DNA from: Heliopora coerulea
Lineage: Eukaryota > Cnidaria > Anthozoa > Scleralcyonacea > Helioporidae
Assembly (NCBI GenBank): GCA_030142905.1
Contig: JASJOG010000002.1
Coordinates: forward strand, 5,465,001-5,529,000
DNA: 64,000 nt
Direction of reading: 5' to 3'
The position numbers and the translations under genes were made by a program. Shown here piece by piece: positions 21,554-31,501 of this stretch (the first letter of the stretch is position 1; the number at the start of each line of letters is the position of its first letter). The notes below the pieces were generated by a model, which saw only the letters and a program-made list of their open reading frames with translations, was not told the DNA's origin and made no database searches.

Positions 21554-23262
21554 AGGTTCTTAAAGTTGTCTACGCTGGGTTGGGCTGAGAGGATAAGCTC
21601 TCTCAGTTCTATAAAATACCCTAATAGCGAGCGTCTCTAAAAGCTTCAGTCAACAAAGCCCAGCTCCTGGCCTTCACGTGGCAGGAACCGTTTGGAACTG
21701 ACAGGAGAAGGGGCCAAAGGCGAATATCTGGGTTAGTGGAACTTGTCATTTTTGGTTTGTAGTCCACCTAGGAGAAGGGTCACTCTGATTACAAAACCCG
21801 GACGGGAAGGACTAGTCAACCTTGGTTGGTAGCCTTCCTAGTGTTGGTATCGCGAAGAAAGTTACCATAAGTTCCGGCTATCACCATGTCGTGGTGGAAG
21901 ACCTTGCATAACTTTATGATTCTGAAAGCTATGGTGGCAGGAGCAAATGCTCCTGGTAGGCCCACGCAGGCCAGATAGATTGAAAAGAAGGTCACCCGAT
22001 AAAACCGAGAGGAAAGCTGCACGAACCAAACCAAACTTTTAACTTAATGAAAATGGAAACCAGACGAAATTCATACCGCATCGCCCGTCGCGCGGGTTAC
22101 CAAGGGGCGCGTCTCTCAGAAAGTATCCAGCCTGATGTCGAAAAGTTGGTTACTGGATCAACCTCCTCCCCAGACATGGATGGTCACCAGAACAGGGAGA
22201 ACCCTACCCCTGGCTCCCCAGGATCACCAACATCATCTAGAAACCGAAGAAAAACTAAATACATTAATTGGACCAGGGAGGAGTACAGAGAGGTTATGTA
22301 TTGTTTCTACAATTCACTTCAGAAACCACAGAAAAACCATACTGAAGATACTTATAATATGTGGAGAAATAGAAACAAGGGTATAAGAAAGTATTTAGAT
22401 GCAAACAAACTTGCCAATGTTAGACGATACATTATGAACAAAAAACACCTGACTGATGCAGAGCTCCATGAAATAGAATTGAATGTTCAAAATGACATTA
22501 GACAGGGAGAAATAAATAACGATAAGAGCCAGATAAGATTTAATGAAGATGAAAGAATGGGAAATGTAGATGATGAAATAATAGAAATGAAGCAGACAGA
22601 CATCGAGAATAATGGTGAGAACTCAGTGGAAGACACACAAGCTGTACATGTAGAAAATGAAGACCAGTCTGATATCGCAGCGTTCATAGAGAAACATATG
22701 GATGAAATTAGAGCTTTGAGAGATGAAGTTATCGAGGAGTTTGGAAAAGTAGCTTGTACAAACATGGTTGATAGAGAAGCAAAGAAATTAAAATGAGACA
22801 GAAAAACAAATTCAAAGATACTCTACAGATCGGTAATACAGCTCTAAAACACACTTGTAAATTAACTACACCTGACCTAACTGAACTAAACCAACTGATA
22901 TATGCAACAGCTAAAGTTCTCCAGTAAAAATGTGGAATTAAATGTAAGAAAAAGAAACCTAGGCTTACACCACACAAGAAACCTAGGTGGAAATTAAAAA
23001 TAGAAAAGGAAATTGAGACATTGACGAGTGAAATATCTATATTGGAAGAACTGCAAAAGAATAAGAATGTAAGAACTGGAAAAGCCTGTAAAGTAAAAAG
23101 AAAATATAAATTGGAGAACAAAGACCAAATACCTTCTATCATAGAAGAGCTGAAACAGAGGATTCAAGTTAAAGCGCAAACGCCTTCGTCGTTTCCAAAA
23201 ATGCACTAAAGTCTACAGAAATAATAAAATATTTGAAACCGATGCAAAAACGTTTTATCGAG
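21554..23262 (+). mobile_element. R4/Dong-like element AE, 5' half (5' UTR and N-terminal protein)
   Basis: 5' end immediately after (AAT)n. A 5' UTR of about 490 bp contains roughly 70-bp repeated monomers (about 21710-21860). Frame 22047-22796 (249 aa) starts MKMETRRNSYRIARR and carries a Myb-like segment (INWTREEYREVMYCF) followed by acidic, charged sequence. It then continues with breaks through KSKPKLRWKLKIEKEIETL-type basic sequence to about 23210 (EELKQRIQVKAQ). Homology stops exactly at the Gypsy LTR at 23263 and resumes at 17116 on the other strand. The N-terminal Myb-like domain presumably binds the target. Confidence 0.75.
22047..22796 (+). CDS. N-terminal region of R4/Dong-like polyprotein (Myb-like)
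   Basis: 249-codon open frame within the 5' half of element AE. Residues about 70-110 (TREEYREVMYCFYNSL, DTYNMWRNRNKG) align with the same region in element B (TKEENRLVMYCKVKSNP) and element C (TREEHKQVMEAFIRAQ, YTIWRAENP). The C-terminal half is acidic with likely coiled-coil spacing. The ATG at 22047 is chosen because it opens the frame just after the UTR repeats. A stop at 22796 separates it from the basic region, so this copy is broken. Confidence 0.6.
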   Translation: MKMETRRNSYRIARRAGYQGARLSESIQPDVEKLVTGSTSSPDMDGHQNRENPTPGSPGSPTSSRNRRKTKYINWTREEYREVMYCFYNSLQKPQKNHTEDTYNMWRNRNKGIRKYLDANKLANVRRYIMNKKHLTDAELHEIELNVQNDIRQGEINNDKSQIRFNEDERMGNVDDEIIEMKQTDIENNGENSVEDTQAVHVENEDQSDIAAFIEKHMDEIRALRDEVIEEFGKVACTNMVDREAKKLK

Positions 23263-23410
23263 TGTAATGATATGACACTTAATATTCCGAAATTACTAAT
23301 AACAGACTAATTAGTTAATGATACAACAAAACTGTAACATGAGAACACATAGGTGAGTTGTCACTTGAGTTCATGAGAGCTAGGATAATAAAATACCACA
23401 GATCATAACA
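23263..23410 (+). mobile_element. 5' LTR of Gypsy-1
   Basis: 148 bp, TGTAATGATATGACAC to CAGATCATAACA, preceded by TCGAG (23258-23262). A plausible tRNA primer-binding site, tggcgtcaggggcggga, starts at 23411, directly after the LTR. Confidence 0.85.
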
Positions 23411-23427
23411 TGGCGTCAGGGGCGGGA
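23411..23427 (+). promoter_or_regulatory. Candidate primer-binding site of Gypsy-1
   Basis: TGGCGTCAGGGGCGGGA directly follows the LTR end and begins TGG, complementary to a tRNA CCA end. The matching tRNA was not identified. Confidence 0.6.
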
Positions 23428-23457
23428 TAGATTAACAAAGGCGTAAAAGAAGGCAAG

Positions 23458-24057
23458 ATGAACAAGTCAAATCCACCCAAGGAATTGCGATTCGATGGAA
23501 ACCTTAACCAGAATTGGGAGCGATGGAAAAAAGAATTCAAATTCTACATGACCGCTACAGAGTCGAACGATAAAGATGAAGACGTCAAAACTTCCAGACT
23601 TCTAACTACAATTGGAGAAAGAGCGCGAGAAATCTATTACACCTTTACCTTCAAAAACAATAAAGATGGCATGAAATTGAAATCAGTATTAAGAAAATTT
23701 GATGAATACATGAATCCCAAAAAGAACATTCCATACTTAAGATACAAGTTCTTCTCATACAACCAAAGCGAAGGACAAAACATTGACGACTATGTCACTG
23801 AACTGAAACTAAAAAGCACGCATTGCGAATTTGGATTACTAAAAGAGAGCCTCATAAGGGATCGAATTGTCGCTGGAGTGAGGGATACGAGATTGCAAGA
23901 AAGATTACTGAGAGAACCTAACCTGACACTTGATAAAACAATGAGCATTTGCAGAGCAGCTGAAGAAACAAAGAAGCAGTCGGAAGAAATGCAGTCTAAA
24001 ACGTTGCCAAATCAAGTCGACCAACTACGTAACCAAAAGGACAAACCGCGTAACTGA
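23458..24057 (+). CDS. gag: Gypsy-1 Gag
   Basis: 199-codon frame starting MNKSNPPKELRFDG shortly after the primer-binding site. It has a Gag-like region with WERWKKEFKFYMTATE, a mid-segment YFSYNQSEGQNIDDYVTEL-type sequence (KFFSYNQSEGQNIDDYV) and RDRIVAGVRD, as in retrotransposon Gag of the Ty3/Gypsy group. It ends early at TGA. The same frame resumes after the stop with a zinc knuckle (24100-24150: CRYCGSQHDKGRC, C-x2-C-x3-H-x4-C) and a truncated second knuckle (CKKC). Role: capsid formation and RNA packaging. Confidence 0.75.
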   Translation: MNKSNPPKELRFDGNLNQNWERWKKEFKFYMTATESNDKDEDVKTSRLLTTIGERAREIYYTFTFKNNKDGMKLKSVLRKFDEYMNPKKNIPYLRYKFFSYNQSEGQNIDDYVTELKLKSTHCEFGLLKESLIRDRIVAGVRDTRLQERLLREPNLTLDKTMSICRAAEETKKQSEEMQSKTLPNQVDQLRNQKDKPRN

Positions 24058-24399
24058 GGTAAACAAGATAATCAAAGAAAACGTGATAACCAAAGGGAAA
24101 TTTGTCGATACTGTGGAAGTCAACATGATAAAGGACGCTGTCCCACCTATTGGAAATTATGCAAGAAATGTGGAAGCGAAATCACTTTGCAAAAGTATGT
24201 TTATGAAACCAAATAAACGAAATGAATGCGAGAGATGACAACCACTCTAGTAAAGAAAATATTGAAGGTGGAGACAACTTATATATTGGCACGTCAATAG
24301 CGAAGAGAAATCAACACACCATTCCCTAATACAAGAAGAAAACTCGCGCCATAAAGTCGAAATATATGAGAAGCAACATGATTCGAATACATGGACCGT

Positions 24400-25652
24400 A
24401 TCAATTGATACATCTGGATTACTCGTCGAATACAAAATCGATACAGGAGCACAAGCCAACGTAATACCACAAAGCATATTCAAACGACTTCCAAAACAGC
24501 ACAAATTACACTAAACGAAAGAGAAGCTACTCGCTTATGATGGAACAGAAATACCAATCTCATGCGAATGCATACTACGACTAAAAAGAAAAGGAAAGAT
24601 TGATTATCCGATACAGTTCTTCGTCGTCCCAATTAAGTCGTCTCCGATCCTAGGACTAGCAACAAGTGAACGCCTCAACCTTATTAAACGAGTAAAGCAA
24701 ATAAAGCGAACTTCCGACATTATACAACATTATGGACAAGTATTTGGAGATATTGGTTGCCTATCTGGAGAACACCACATCAATCTGAAAACAGATGCAA
24801 AGCCGGTGGTACACCCTCCTCGCAAAGTACCGTATCTATTGAAAGACAAGCTAAAAGCTGAACTTGAACGCATGGAAAGAAACGAAATCATCGACAAAGT
24901 AGACGAACCGACCGATTGGGTGAATTTCCTAGTTATAGTCGAGAAGCCTAATGGAAAACTGCGAATATGCCTTGATCCGTACGATCTAAACAAGGCAATA
25001 AAGAGAGAACACTACCCAATTGGTAATGTTGAATCAATCATGGCAGAAATGGCAGATGCAAAGTTCTTTTCGACGTCAGACGCGTCAAGTGGATATTGGC
25101 AAATAAAAGTCGATGAGGAGAGCTCAAAGATCTTAACGTTTAACACCCCATTTGGCAGACATAAATTTAAGAGACTTCCCTTTGGAATCTTAAGTGCAAG
25201 TGAAGTCTTCCAGAAGATAACCCAGATACTTGAAGGCATTGAAGGCTACGCAAATGTTCAGGATGACATCATCATTTGGAGAAGGACCAAAGAAGAACAC
25301 AATGTTCGCCGTTCGCAAGTCCTCGAAAGAATTGAGAAATCCGGTTTGAAGTTAAACAAGGAAAAATGTGTTTTTGGAACCACAGAAATGACCTTCCTCG
25401 GTCACATATTCTCAGATCAAGGCGTAAAACCAGATCCAAAAAAGATCAGAGCGACACGAACATGCCTATACCAACCAACAAGTCGGACCTACAAAGATTT
25501 TTAGGAATGGTCACATATCTTGGAAAATTTATTCCAGATCTTTCATCCAAGACAACATGTCTACGACAACTATAAGAGTCAAGCGCTGAATGGCAATGGA
25601 CCGAGCATCAAGATGAAGCCCTTAAACAGCTCAAGAAAGAAATATCATCAAG
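24400..25652 (+). pseudogene. Gypsy-1 pol, 5' half: protease and RT
   Basis: Aspartic protease region has the active-site box KIDTGAQANVIP and the closing ILGLATSERLNLI; a stop (HKLH*) falls inside it. RT follows (24806-25504) with GKLRICLDPYDLNKAI, FSTSDASSGYWQIKVD, FKRLPFGI and VQDDIIIW. After a frameshift at KKIRATRTCLYQP the connection domain continues (LGMVTYLGKFIPDLSSKT) to a stop and then ALKQLKKEISS, ending abruptly at 25652. Everything from RNase H on is missing here but present in inverted orientation at 17.1-19.1 kb. Confidence 0.85.
24805..25652 (+). repeat. Right arm of 851/848-bp inverted duplication (Gypsy RT)
   Basis: Reverse complement of 19113-19963. Both ends are sharp: homology stops at ggtggt on one side and atcatcaag on the other. 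Confidence 0.9.
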
Positions 25653-26229
25653 ATTGAATTAGATTTGAAGGAGATTTATCCCCTTTCGATGTGTTGGTGT
25701 TGTCAAGTAAAACAACCATCTCTGGAGTGATCTTGATTTCTTCAGTATTAGAGCTGATTAACGTAATGGTTTGGTTTCGATCACTCCCTCCTGGACTTGA
25801 TAGAGATGAATCATTAATATTCCGATTTGAAGGCATCTGACTATACCCATCTTCATCGTCAGACTGATTAAGATTCGATGACATCTTATCTTCTTTCGAG
25901 ACTTCAAAACTATCGAGTGATACTTTTGATAAAATTTCTAAAGACCTTTTGTATTTCTCAGCACTCGGCCCACTCAACGTAATGGTCTGATTTTCGTACC
26001 ATCTTATCAAAATATCTTCGCTCCTTAACTGTTTTGATCCACTGCCAGGTGCTGTCCACTTGCCGTTGATCTCCAGTACTTCTTCAACGAACCGTTTTAA
26101 TGCTTCAAATTCGCCTTGCCATTTAAATTTACCTTTATCAGTTATGATAAGAGGATTTCTAGTTCCTTTATGACTTATTTCATGAATCATCTTGGTCATC
26201 AATCGTTGCACACCCCTCAGTGCACTCAC
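25653..26229 (-). CDS. Unrecognised frame, N-terminal W/G-rich motif and acidic tail
   Basis: 193-codon minus-strand frame whose last codons run into the Gypsy breakpoint (stop about 25648). The first 100 residues look like a folded domain (GKFKWQGEFEALKRFVEEVL, EINGKWTAPGSGSKQL, IRWYENQTITLSG). The rest is serine/aspartate-rich and contains a second NQTITL copy. I do not recognise the family. It could be the first protein of a LINE or a repeated host-derived gene. It lies in the orientation expected if it once preceded LINE-2. Confidence 0.4.
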
Positions 26230-26239
26230 TCACGCGTAA

Positions 26240-26693
26240 ACTCAACTTGGCAAGGTTCTTGGTAACCATACCTAATGAGCTAACCACCACTGGAACCACA
26301 CACGTTTTGATGTCTCATAGACGTGCAATTTCTCTTCTAAGGTTCTCGTGCATTTGAATCTTCTCTATCTCTTTGACTGCAATGTTAGCATCTGCAGGAA
26401 CACCAATGTCAATTATTATGCATTCGTTCTCTTTCCTGCTTAGTAGTACAATGTCCGGTCTCCAAGCTTGAATTTCGCGATCCGTCCGAAAGGTAAAGTC
26501 CCACTGCATTTTTATGTTCGCATTTTCAATTACTGGTTCCGGCTTGTGTTTGTACCATTTCTCTTCGACTTCAAGTCCACGCTGTTTTGCGATTGCCCAG
26601 TGCACAATCATGGCGATGTTGTCATGTCGATGTTTGTATCGAATCTGAGCCATCTTACTACATTCACACAACAAGTGACCCAAGTGACGCCTT
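26240..26693 (-). mobile_element. R4/Dong-like fragment F: 5' terminus fused to RLE
   Basis: Frame 26683-26315 encodes the second half of the CCHC finger (GHLLCECSKMAQ) and the RLE domain (WRPDIVLLSRKENECIIIDI, the PD-x12-D core; then VPADANIAVKEIEKIQ). A stop replaces the usual Trp after REIARL. Homology decays near 26240. Upstream it starts with ggcgtcacttgggt, identical to the first bases of element B. It abuts (AAT)n at the 3' end of element B. Confidence 0.7.
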
Positions 26694-26786
26694 TATTATT
26701 ATCTCTATTTCTTCTCACAGTGCACAAAAATGTCCACTGGTAAATGATCTTAACATAAGTTAGATATCAAGACAAGACTCTTGCCC

Positions 26787-28898
26787 TTAGGTATCTAAAA
26801 CTTTTTGGATTATTCTTGTCGTTCCTAACAAAGTTACTTTTTGCAAGAGGTGTATACTGCAATTAATTTCAATCTGATCAAGCCATTTTCTATAATTCAT
26901 TCCAATCGTTCCCAGGGCTCCAATTATGACCGGTATAATCTTTACTTCTCTGAGATTCCACAATCGTTTTAGTTCTCGTCTCAAATCTTGATACACATCA
27001 ATCTTCTCCTTCTCTTTCTTCACAATTCTTGTGTCGAAGGGACAAGCAATATCTATCAACAGACATGACCGCCTAGATTTATTTACTACAACTATATCTG
27101 GTCCATTATGATCAAGCTTGTTGTCCGTTTGTATCGGAAAGTTCCATTGTAGCTTGAATTCATGTGTTTCAATCACTTTCTCAGGTGTATGCTTATACCA
27201 TGATTCTTCGCAAGGAATACCTGCCTTCTTGCATAATTTCCAGTGTACCACTTTTGCTACTTGATCATGCCTCCATTCCTTGTAGTATCTTTGTGCCAAC
27301 ATTTGGCACTCGGTCATTATATGCGCCACAGTTTCCTCTGCATTATTACAAATTCTGCAGCTACTTGCCACATTCTCCTTATACACTGAATGTCTTATTG
27401 AATTGGTTGCGATTGCCTGCTCTTGTGCTGCAAATATTGTGCTTTCTGTTTCTTTCTTCAATCCCGCATAGCAAAGCCACTCCCAATTTTTCTCTTTATC
27501 CATATCATCTTTTACTGCTGTTATAAACCGCCCGTGAAGTGCTTTCTCATGCCACTGTCGTTGGTGGTTTTCTTTATTCTCTTTCCTTAAACTGCCCCCG
27601 TCTTTGACTCCTTCGATGTTAACCACTCCTTCCCTTACGATCTGTCTCGCCATTTCACCTTGCCGTCCACTCACGTACAATGCTAAATTATTTCTTTCTG
27701 CCTTAAGACACTCTTCAATTCCAATACGTCCTCTCCCTCCACTTTTTCTAGTCAAGTACAATCTATGTACGTCACTCCTTGGGTGTAATGCACCATACAT
27801 TGTCAATTTCTTACGGGTTTTCCTGTCTAATGCCTTCTGCTCCTCATCGGTCCAGTCGATTATCCCAGTTCCGTACCGCATCAAAGACACCGCCCAGGAA
27901 TTAATTGCTAGCACAATATTCTTTCCATTCAACTTTGACTTAAGGATCTTCTTTGTCCTTCGCAAATATTCTTTCTGAATTAATACCTTCATCTGTTGTT
28001 GCATTATCTGGTCAATTTCTAGCATACCCAGATATCTGTATCCTTCATCATCGACAGTTTTTATGCTTTCCCCATTTGGCAGCCGTATACCGTCAGATGT
28101 TACCACTTTCCCTCTTTTCATTATCACCACACCACATTTCTTTACTCCAAACTCCATTTGTATATCTTGGCTAAATACAAATACCGTCCTAATCAGAGAG
28201 TCAATATCCTTACTAGACTTTCCAAAGAGTTTGAGGTCATCCATGAAAAGTAGATGATTCACTTTTGGGCTTTCTTTACCAAGATGATATCCAGCTTTAC
28301 AGTTTCTTAACAACAAGGTCATAGGTATCATGCAAATAACAAACAATAATGGTGACAGACTGTCACCCTGGAATAAACCCCTCTCGATTTTTACCTCCCC
28401 TAACTCATGATTTCCAGCTATTAACTTAGTTCTCCAAAGGGGCATGGTTTTTGGGACAAATGACCGAATATTAATGGCAACTCCAATCATTTCCAGACAT
28501 TCAGTAATCCACGAATGTGGAATCATATCGTAAGCCTTGCGGTAGTCAATCCATGCCACCGCAAGGTTAGTATGTCTTCTTTTACAATTCTTCAGGATGG
28601 TCTTATCTATCATTAACTGATCTTTTGTGCCACAAGATTTTCTTTTACAACCCTTTTGTTCGTCCGGGAATGTTGCTTGATCTTCCATATGTCGGTACAT
28701 TTCATCTCCAATTATTCCAGTAAGCACTTTCCACAAAACAGGTAAACGTGTAATCGGTCTATAATTGTCAACTACATTACCGCGAGACTCATCTTTCATA
28801 CATAAAACCGTCCGTCCGGTTACCATCCACTCAGGCATTTCCCTGGAGCTCACCATGTCGTTTAGTTGTACAGCAATTCTGGCGTGAAGGGCGGTCAA
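26787..28898 (-). CDS. Element B polyprotein, C-terminal part: RT, zinc finger, RLE
   Basis: 703 codons without a stop. RT motifs in order: [35 protein letters not shown] (motif A Asp), [17 protein letters not shown] (motif B), [14 protein letters not shown] (motif C, both Asp kept). Then thumb, [18 protein letters not shown] (CCHC finger, about residue 515) and the restriction-like endonuclease GPDIVVVNK...CLLID (PD-x12-D), ending [14 protein letters not shown]. The family nicks the target and primes reverse transcription on it. All visible catalytic residues are retained. The upstream part of the same reading frame lies beyond the solo LTR at 29858-31019. Confidence 0.85.
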   Translation of the reverse strand: MTALHARIAVQLNDMVSSREMPEWMVTGRTVLCMKDESRGNVVDNYRPITRLPVLWKVLTGIIGDEMYRHMEDQATFPDEQKGCKRKSCGTKDQLMIDKTILKNCKRRHTNLAVAWIDYRKAYDMIPHSWITECLEMIGVAINIRSFVPKTMPLWRTKLIAGNHELGEVKIERGLFQGDSLSPLLFVICMIPMTLLLRNCKAGYHLGKESPKVNHLLFMDDLKLFGKSSKDIDSLIRTVFVFSQDIQMEFGVKKCGVVIMKRGKVVTSDGIRLPNGESIKTVDDEGYRYLGMLEIDQIMQQQMKVLIQKEYLRRTKKILKSKLNGKNIVLAINSWAVSLMRYGTGIIDWTDEEQKALDRKTRKKLTMYGALHPRSDVHRLYLTRKSGGRGRIGIEECLKAERNNLALYVSGRQGEMARQIVREGVVNIEGVKDGGSLRKENKENHQRQWHEKALHGRFITAVKDDMDKEKNWEWLCYAGLKKETESTIFAAQEQAIATNSIRHSVYKENVASSCRICNNAEETVAHIMTECQMLAQRYYKEWRHDQVAKVVHWKLCKKAGIPCEESWYKHTPEKVIETHEFKLQWNFPIQTDNKLDHNGPDIVVVNKSRRSCLLIDIACPFDTRIVKKEKEKIDVYQDLRRELKRLWNLREVKIIPVIIGALGTIGMNYRKWLDQIEINCSIHLLQKVTLLGTTRIIQKVLDT

Positions 28899-28919
28899 GT
28901 TCTTAATCCAGAAACCCTG

Positions 28920-29857
28920 TGTTAAACAAGAGGTGTTTAGCTCAGTAGAGTCACGCTTTAGGCGAGGTAGTGGGATCTTTATTGGATCACAAACAAAATA
29001 TAATAACTAATAGTTCGGAAATGTTCAATTACTGTTCAGTTCGCTAGTAGTTCTCTCAAGTGTAAATTCTCTTCCACTGGCTTCTCAGCTCTGCTTTATC
29101 CGCTCTATTGTTGTCTGCTCTGCTCTGTGGACTCCTCTTCTCTGCTCTCTCTGTGGGCTCCTCCTTTTTGCTCTCCCTATTGTTAAAGGAGCATCTCTTT
29201 TTATGCTTTTGGTGGGCAGTTTTGGTTGACAGTGAGTGACATCAGACATTAACCAATCAGATACATTCTGACCAAGTCTCTCCCTCTGCCGGGCGAAGGC
29301 GTTGTTTGGAATGTAACGTAATCAACAAGGATGTTTGAAAAAGATTTTCTAGCACTAAATTAATATAGTTCTTTGTAAAATTATAATGGTAAAATCAGAA
29401 TATACCAATTCTTATCTCAGTTATGTTACTTCACAGTTTCACATCATATTTCGAGTTCAAATCTAATCTGAATAGGATTACATCATATCTGGAATTCAGC
29501 AAAGTGTTCAATCAATGTAGGCGGGACTAACACAAACAAGAGCAAGAATCTAACAATACCAACTTGTACCTTGACCTTACATTCGATAACGTAGACAGAA
29601 ACCTTTTAAGCCAGCTCGGTAACTGACATTTCAGAGAGGACTAATTATGGTGCTGGTTACAAAAAATAAGATAACAACTTCACATGTCTAAAACTAGACA
29701 AAACTCAAACAAACATTACAACTTTTGTGATACGATCGTCTACCTATTCATAGCAGCTATTTTCACAATAGATTAGGTTGATGTTTTATACATTCCATTT
29801 AATTCATAATAAATTGCAGACCACCAGGTTACCCGATGGAATGCATGTTTCATAACA
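28920..29857. mobile_element. Solo LTR (family S), copy 2, inside element B
   Basis: 938 bp, TGTTAAACAAGAGG to TTTCATAACA, flanked by cctg at 28916-28919 and 29858-29861. It shares long stretches with copy 1, for example gagtcacg.tttaggcgagg, gcttttggtgggcagttttgg and accaagtctctccctctgcc. Confidence 0.8.
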
Positions 29858-31019
29858 CCTGTATACCATCTGGACCCGGAGCCTTCCAACTGGATGTGTT
29901 GGTTAGCTGTTGCTTAAGCATTCTTTCATCAATCGTGATATCTTGTTGATCTTGATGTTGAGCTTTCAACTGATTCTTCACTCCTTTTGACCACTCAGCG
30001 TTTTTGTTATGTTCCACAGGATTTGCCCATATTGTTTCCCAAAATTTTAGTGTCTCTGTTGCATCGGGGACAGTTGCTGAGCTATTTGTTTTTTCCTCTA
30101 TCTCACTATAAAATCTTCTTTGATTTTCTTCAAATAACCTGTTGTGTCTAAACTGCTTTGTTTGATTTTCGTATCGCGTTATTTTTGCTGCCTTTGCTGT
30201 TACCCTTTGTTTCAACTCCTCAATCACCGTTCTAATCCCTTTTTCATTTACTTTATACTTTCTTTCGAGATATGCCATTTCTTTATCATGCCTTCTAATT
30301 TCATTATTTTTCTTTCTTTCAAGCTTGCTAATAACTTTCCTTGCCTCTTTGATGTCTCGTTCTATTCTCCTCTTCCACCAGGGCTCTTTTATCTGTCTCG
30401 CTTGTCTTTCTCTTAAATCCAGATCTTCTGCAATGTACCATATTATCGCTACCATAAGTTGTTTTGTCTCAGTTACATTATTCGTGACGATATGATCAAT
30501 TATTTTCTCTACCTTCCGTATTTTTTCCTTTATTGTTCTTTTGTTAATCCTTTTAAAATTTACATTTGACGGTTTAGATTTTTCCCTTATCAACTCCATA
30601 ATTCTATCATATATAATGGACTCTTCATGACTAAGATCATACCTTTTGGGATCATTTTCGTCATCATTTCCACTTGTGCGTTGGGTACCATCCTGTCTGC
30701 TTTCTTCTTGTGTATTCAATTCAACATCTGACTGGTCGTCAAATTGTTGCCCCTCAGTTACTACAGTTTCTTCTCCCTGGTTGCTTTCTTCATGTTCTTC
30801 CCTGTTCTCAGAACTCCCTCTTATTCCAACGATTTCAATCTGTCTTTTAATTTCCTCCAGTTCCACTTTTGTCAACCACTCATTCACCACAATCGCTTTA
30901 GCTTGATCGACTAATTGTTGTTCTTTAACTTTGAATGTACCAACTTCTTCCCAGATCCTCATCCTCTTGCGATACCCTCTCACACTCGGATTACTCTTGA
31001 CTTTGCAGTACATTACCAA
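29858..31019 (-). CDS. Element B polyprotein, N-terminal part
   Basis: About 389 codons from MVMYCKVKSNP to GPDGIQ at the solo LTR. The first methionine lies inside the Myb-like motif (RRKWTKEENRLVMYC). The true start is upstream, near 31150, where a start reading MENLIEAGNG lies in another frame; one frameshift is therefore likely. After the Myb-like part come an acidic linker, a long basic coiled-coil-like stretch (KISKLERKKNNEIRRHDKEM) and the conserved pre-RT segment (FWETIWANPVEHNKNAEWSK, SWKAPGPDGIQ). The frame continues in register across the LTR once the LTR and one target copy are discounted. Confidence 0.75.
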
Positions 31020-31204
31020 TCTATTCTCTTCTTTTGTCCACTTCCTCCTAGCAGTAGCATGATTACGACCGGTTCCACGCTGCTGGGCATGGAATTCCTG
31101 CTGGGCGAAGCACCTTCACTATAAGTTCCAGTACCATTCACGCCGTTACCAGCTTCAATTAAATTTTCCATTCACTCATTAGAGGTTAGTGGTTTCAGGT
31201 GTCA

Positions 31205-31434
31205 CTACCACCGGTGTTTTATTCGTTCCACCAAAACTAGAGGGGTTGTCAACCAAGACTCACGAGTCCCCACCACCCGTGTTGGACTTTTATTTGTGAT
31301 TCCTGCACTACGTGGACTGTCGGCCAAGGCTAACGGGCTCCACCTACCCGGGTTTAGAATTGGAGTTTTCCATCTCCTAGGCGAGTTGTCGACCAAGACT
31401 ATTGAGCCCCACCACCCAAGTGACGCCATATTAT
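31205..31434 (-). repeat. Three ~70-bp tandem monomers in 5' UTR of element B
   Basis: On the minus strand each unit starts gggtggtggggctc-like and contains a core resembling TTGGTYGACARYYC followed by cctag. Cores are seen at about 31380, 31310 and 31245. Related monomers occur in the 5' UTR of element AE. Confidence 0.7.
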
Positions 31435-31453
31435 TATTATTATTATTATTATA

Positions 31454-31501
<48 letters not shown>
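31435..31501. repeat. (ATT)n between elements B and C
   Basis: About 22 triplets with one ataatt interruption. It separates the 5' end of B from the 3' end of C. Confidence 0.95.

Larger units (their letters stand above)
26695..31434 (-). mobile_element. R4/Dong-like element B, near full length
   Basis: 5' end at 31434 next to (ATT)n and 3' end at about 26695 next to (AAT)n, which gives about 3.8 kb after removing the 938-bp solo LTR. It holds a 5' UTR of three ~70-bp repeats, a Myb-like and basic N-terminal region, RT, CCHC finger, RLE and a short 3' UTR. It is the best preserved of the series. Confidence 0.8.

Noticed and set aside
21554..21630. HDV-like ribozyme at the 5' end of element AE, as in some R2 elements
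   Set aside because: A ctgagag/ctctcag hairpin is present, but I could not find a P1 partner for the first bases or a convincing double pseudoknot. A covariance-model search would decide.
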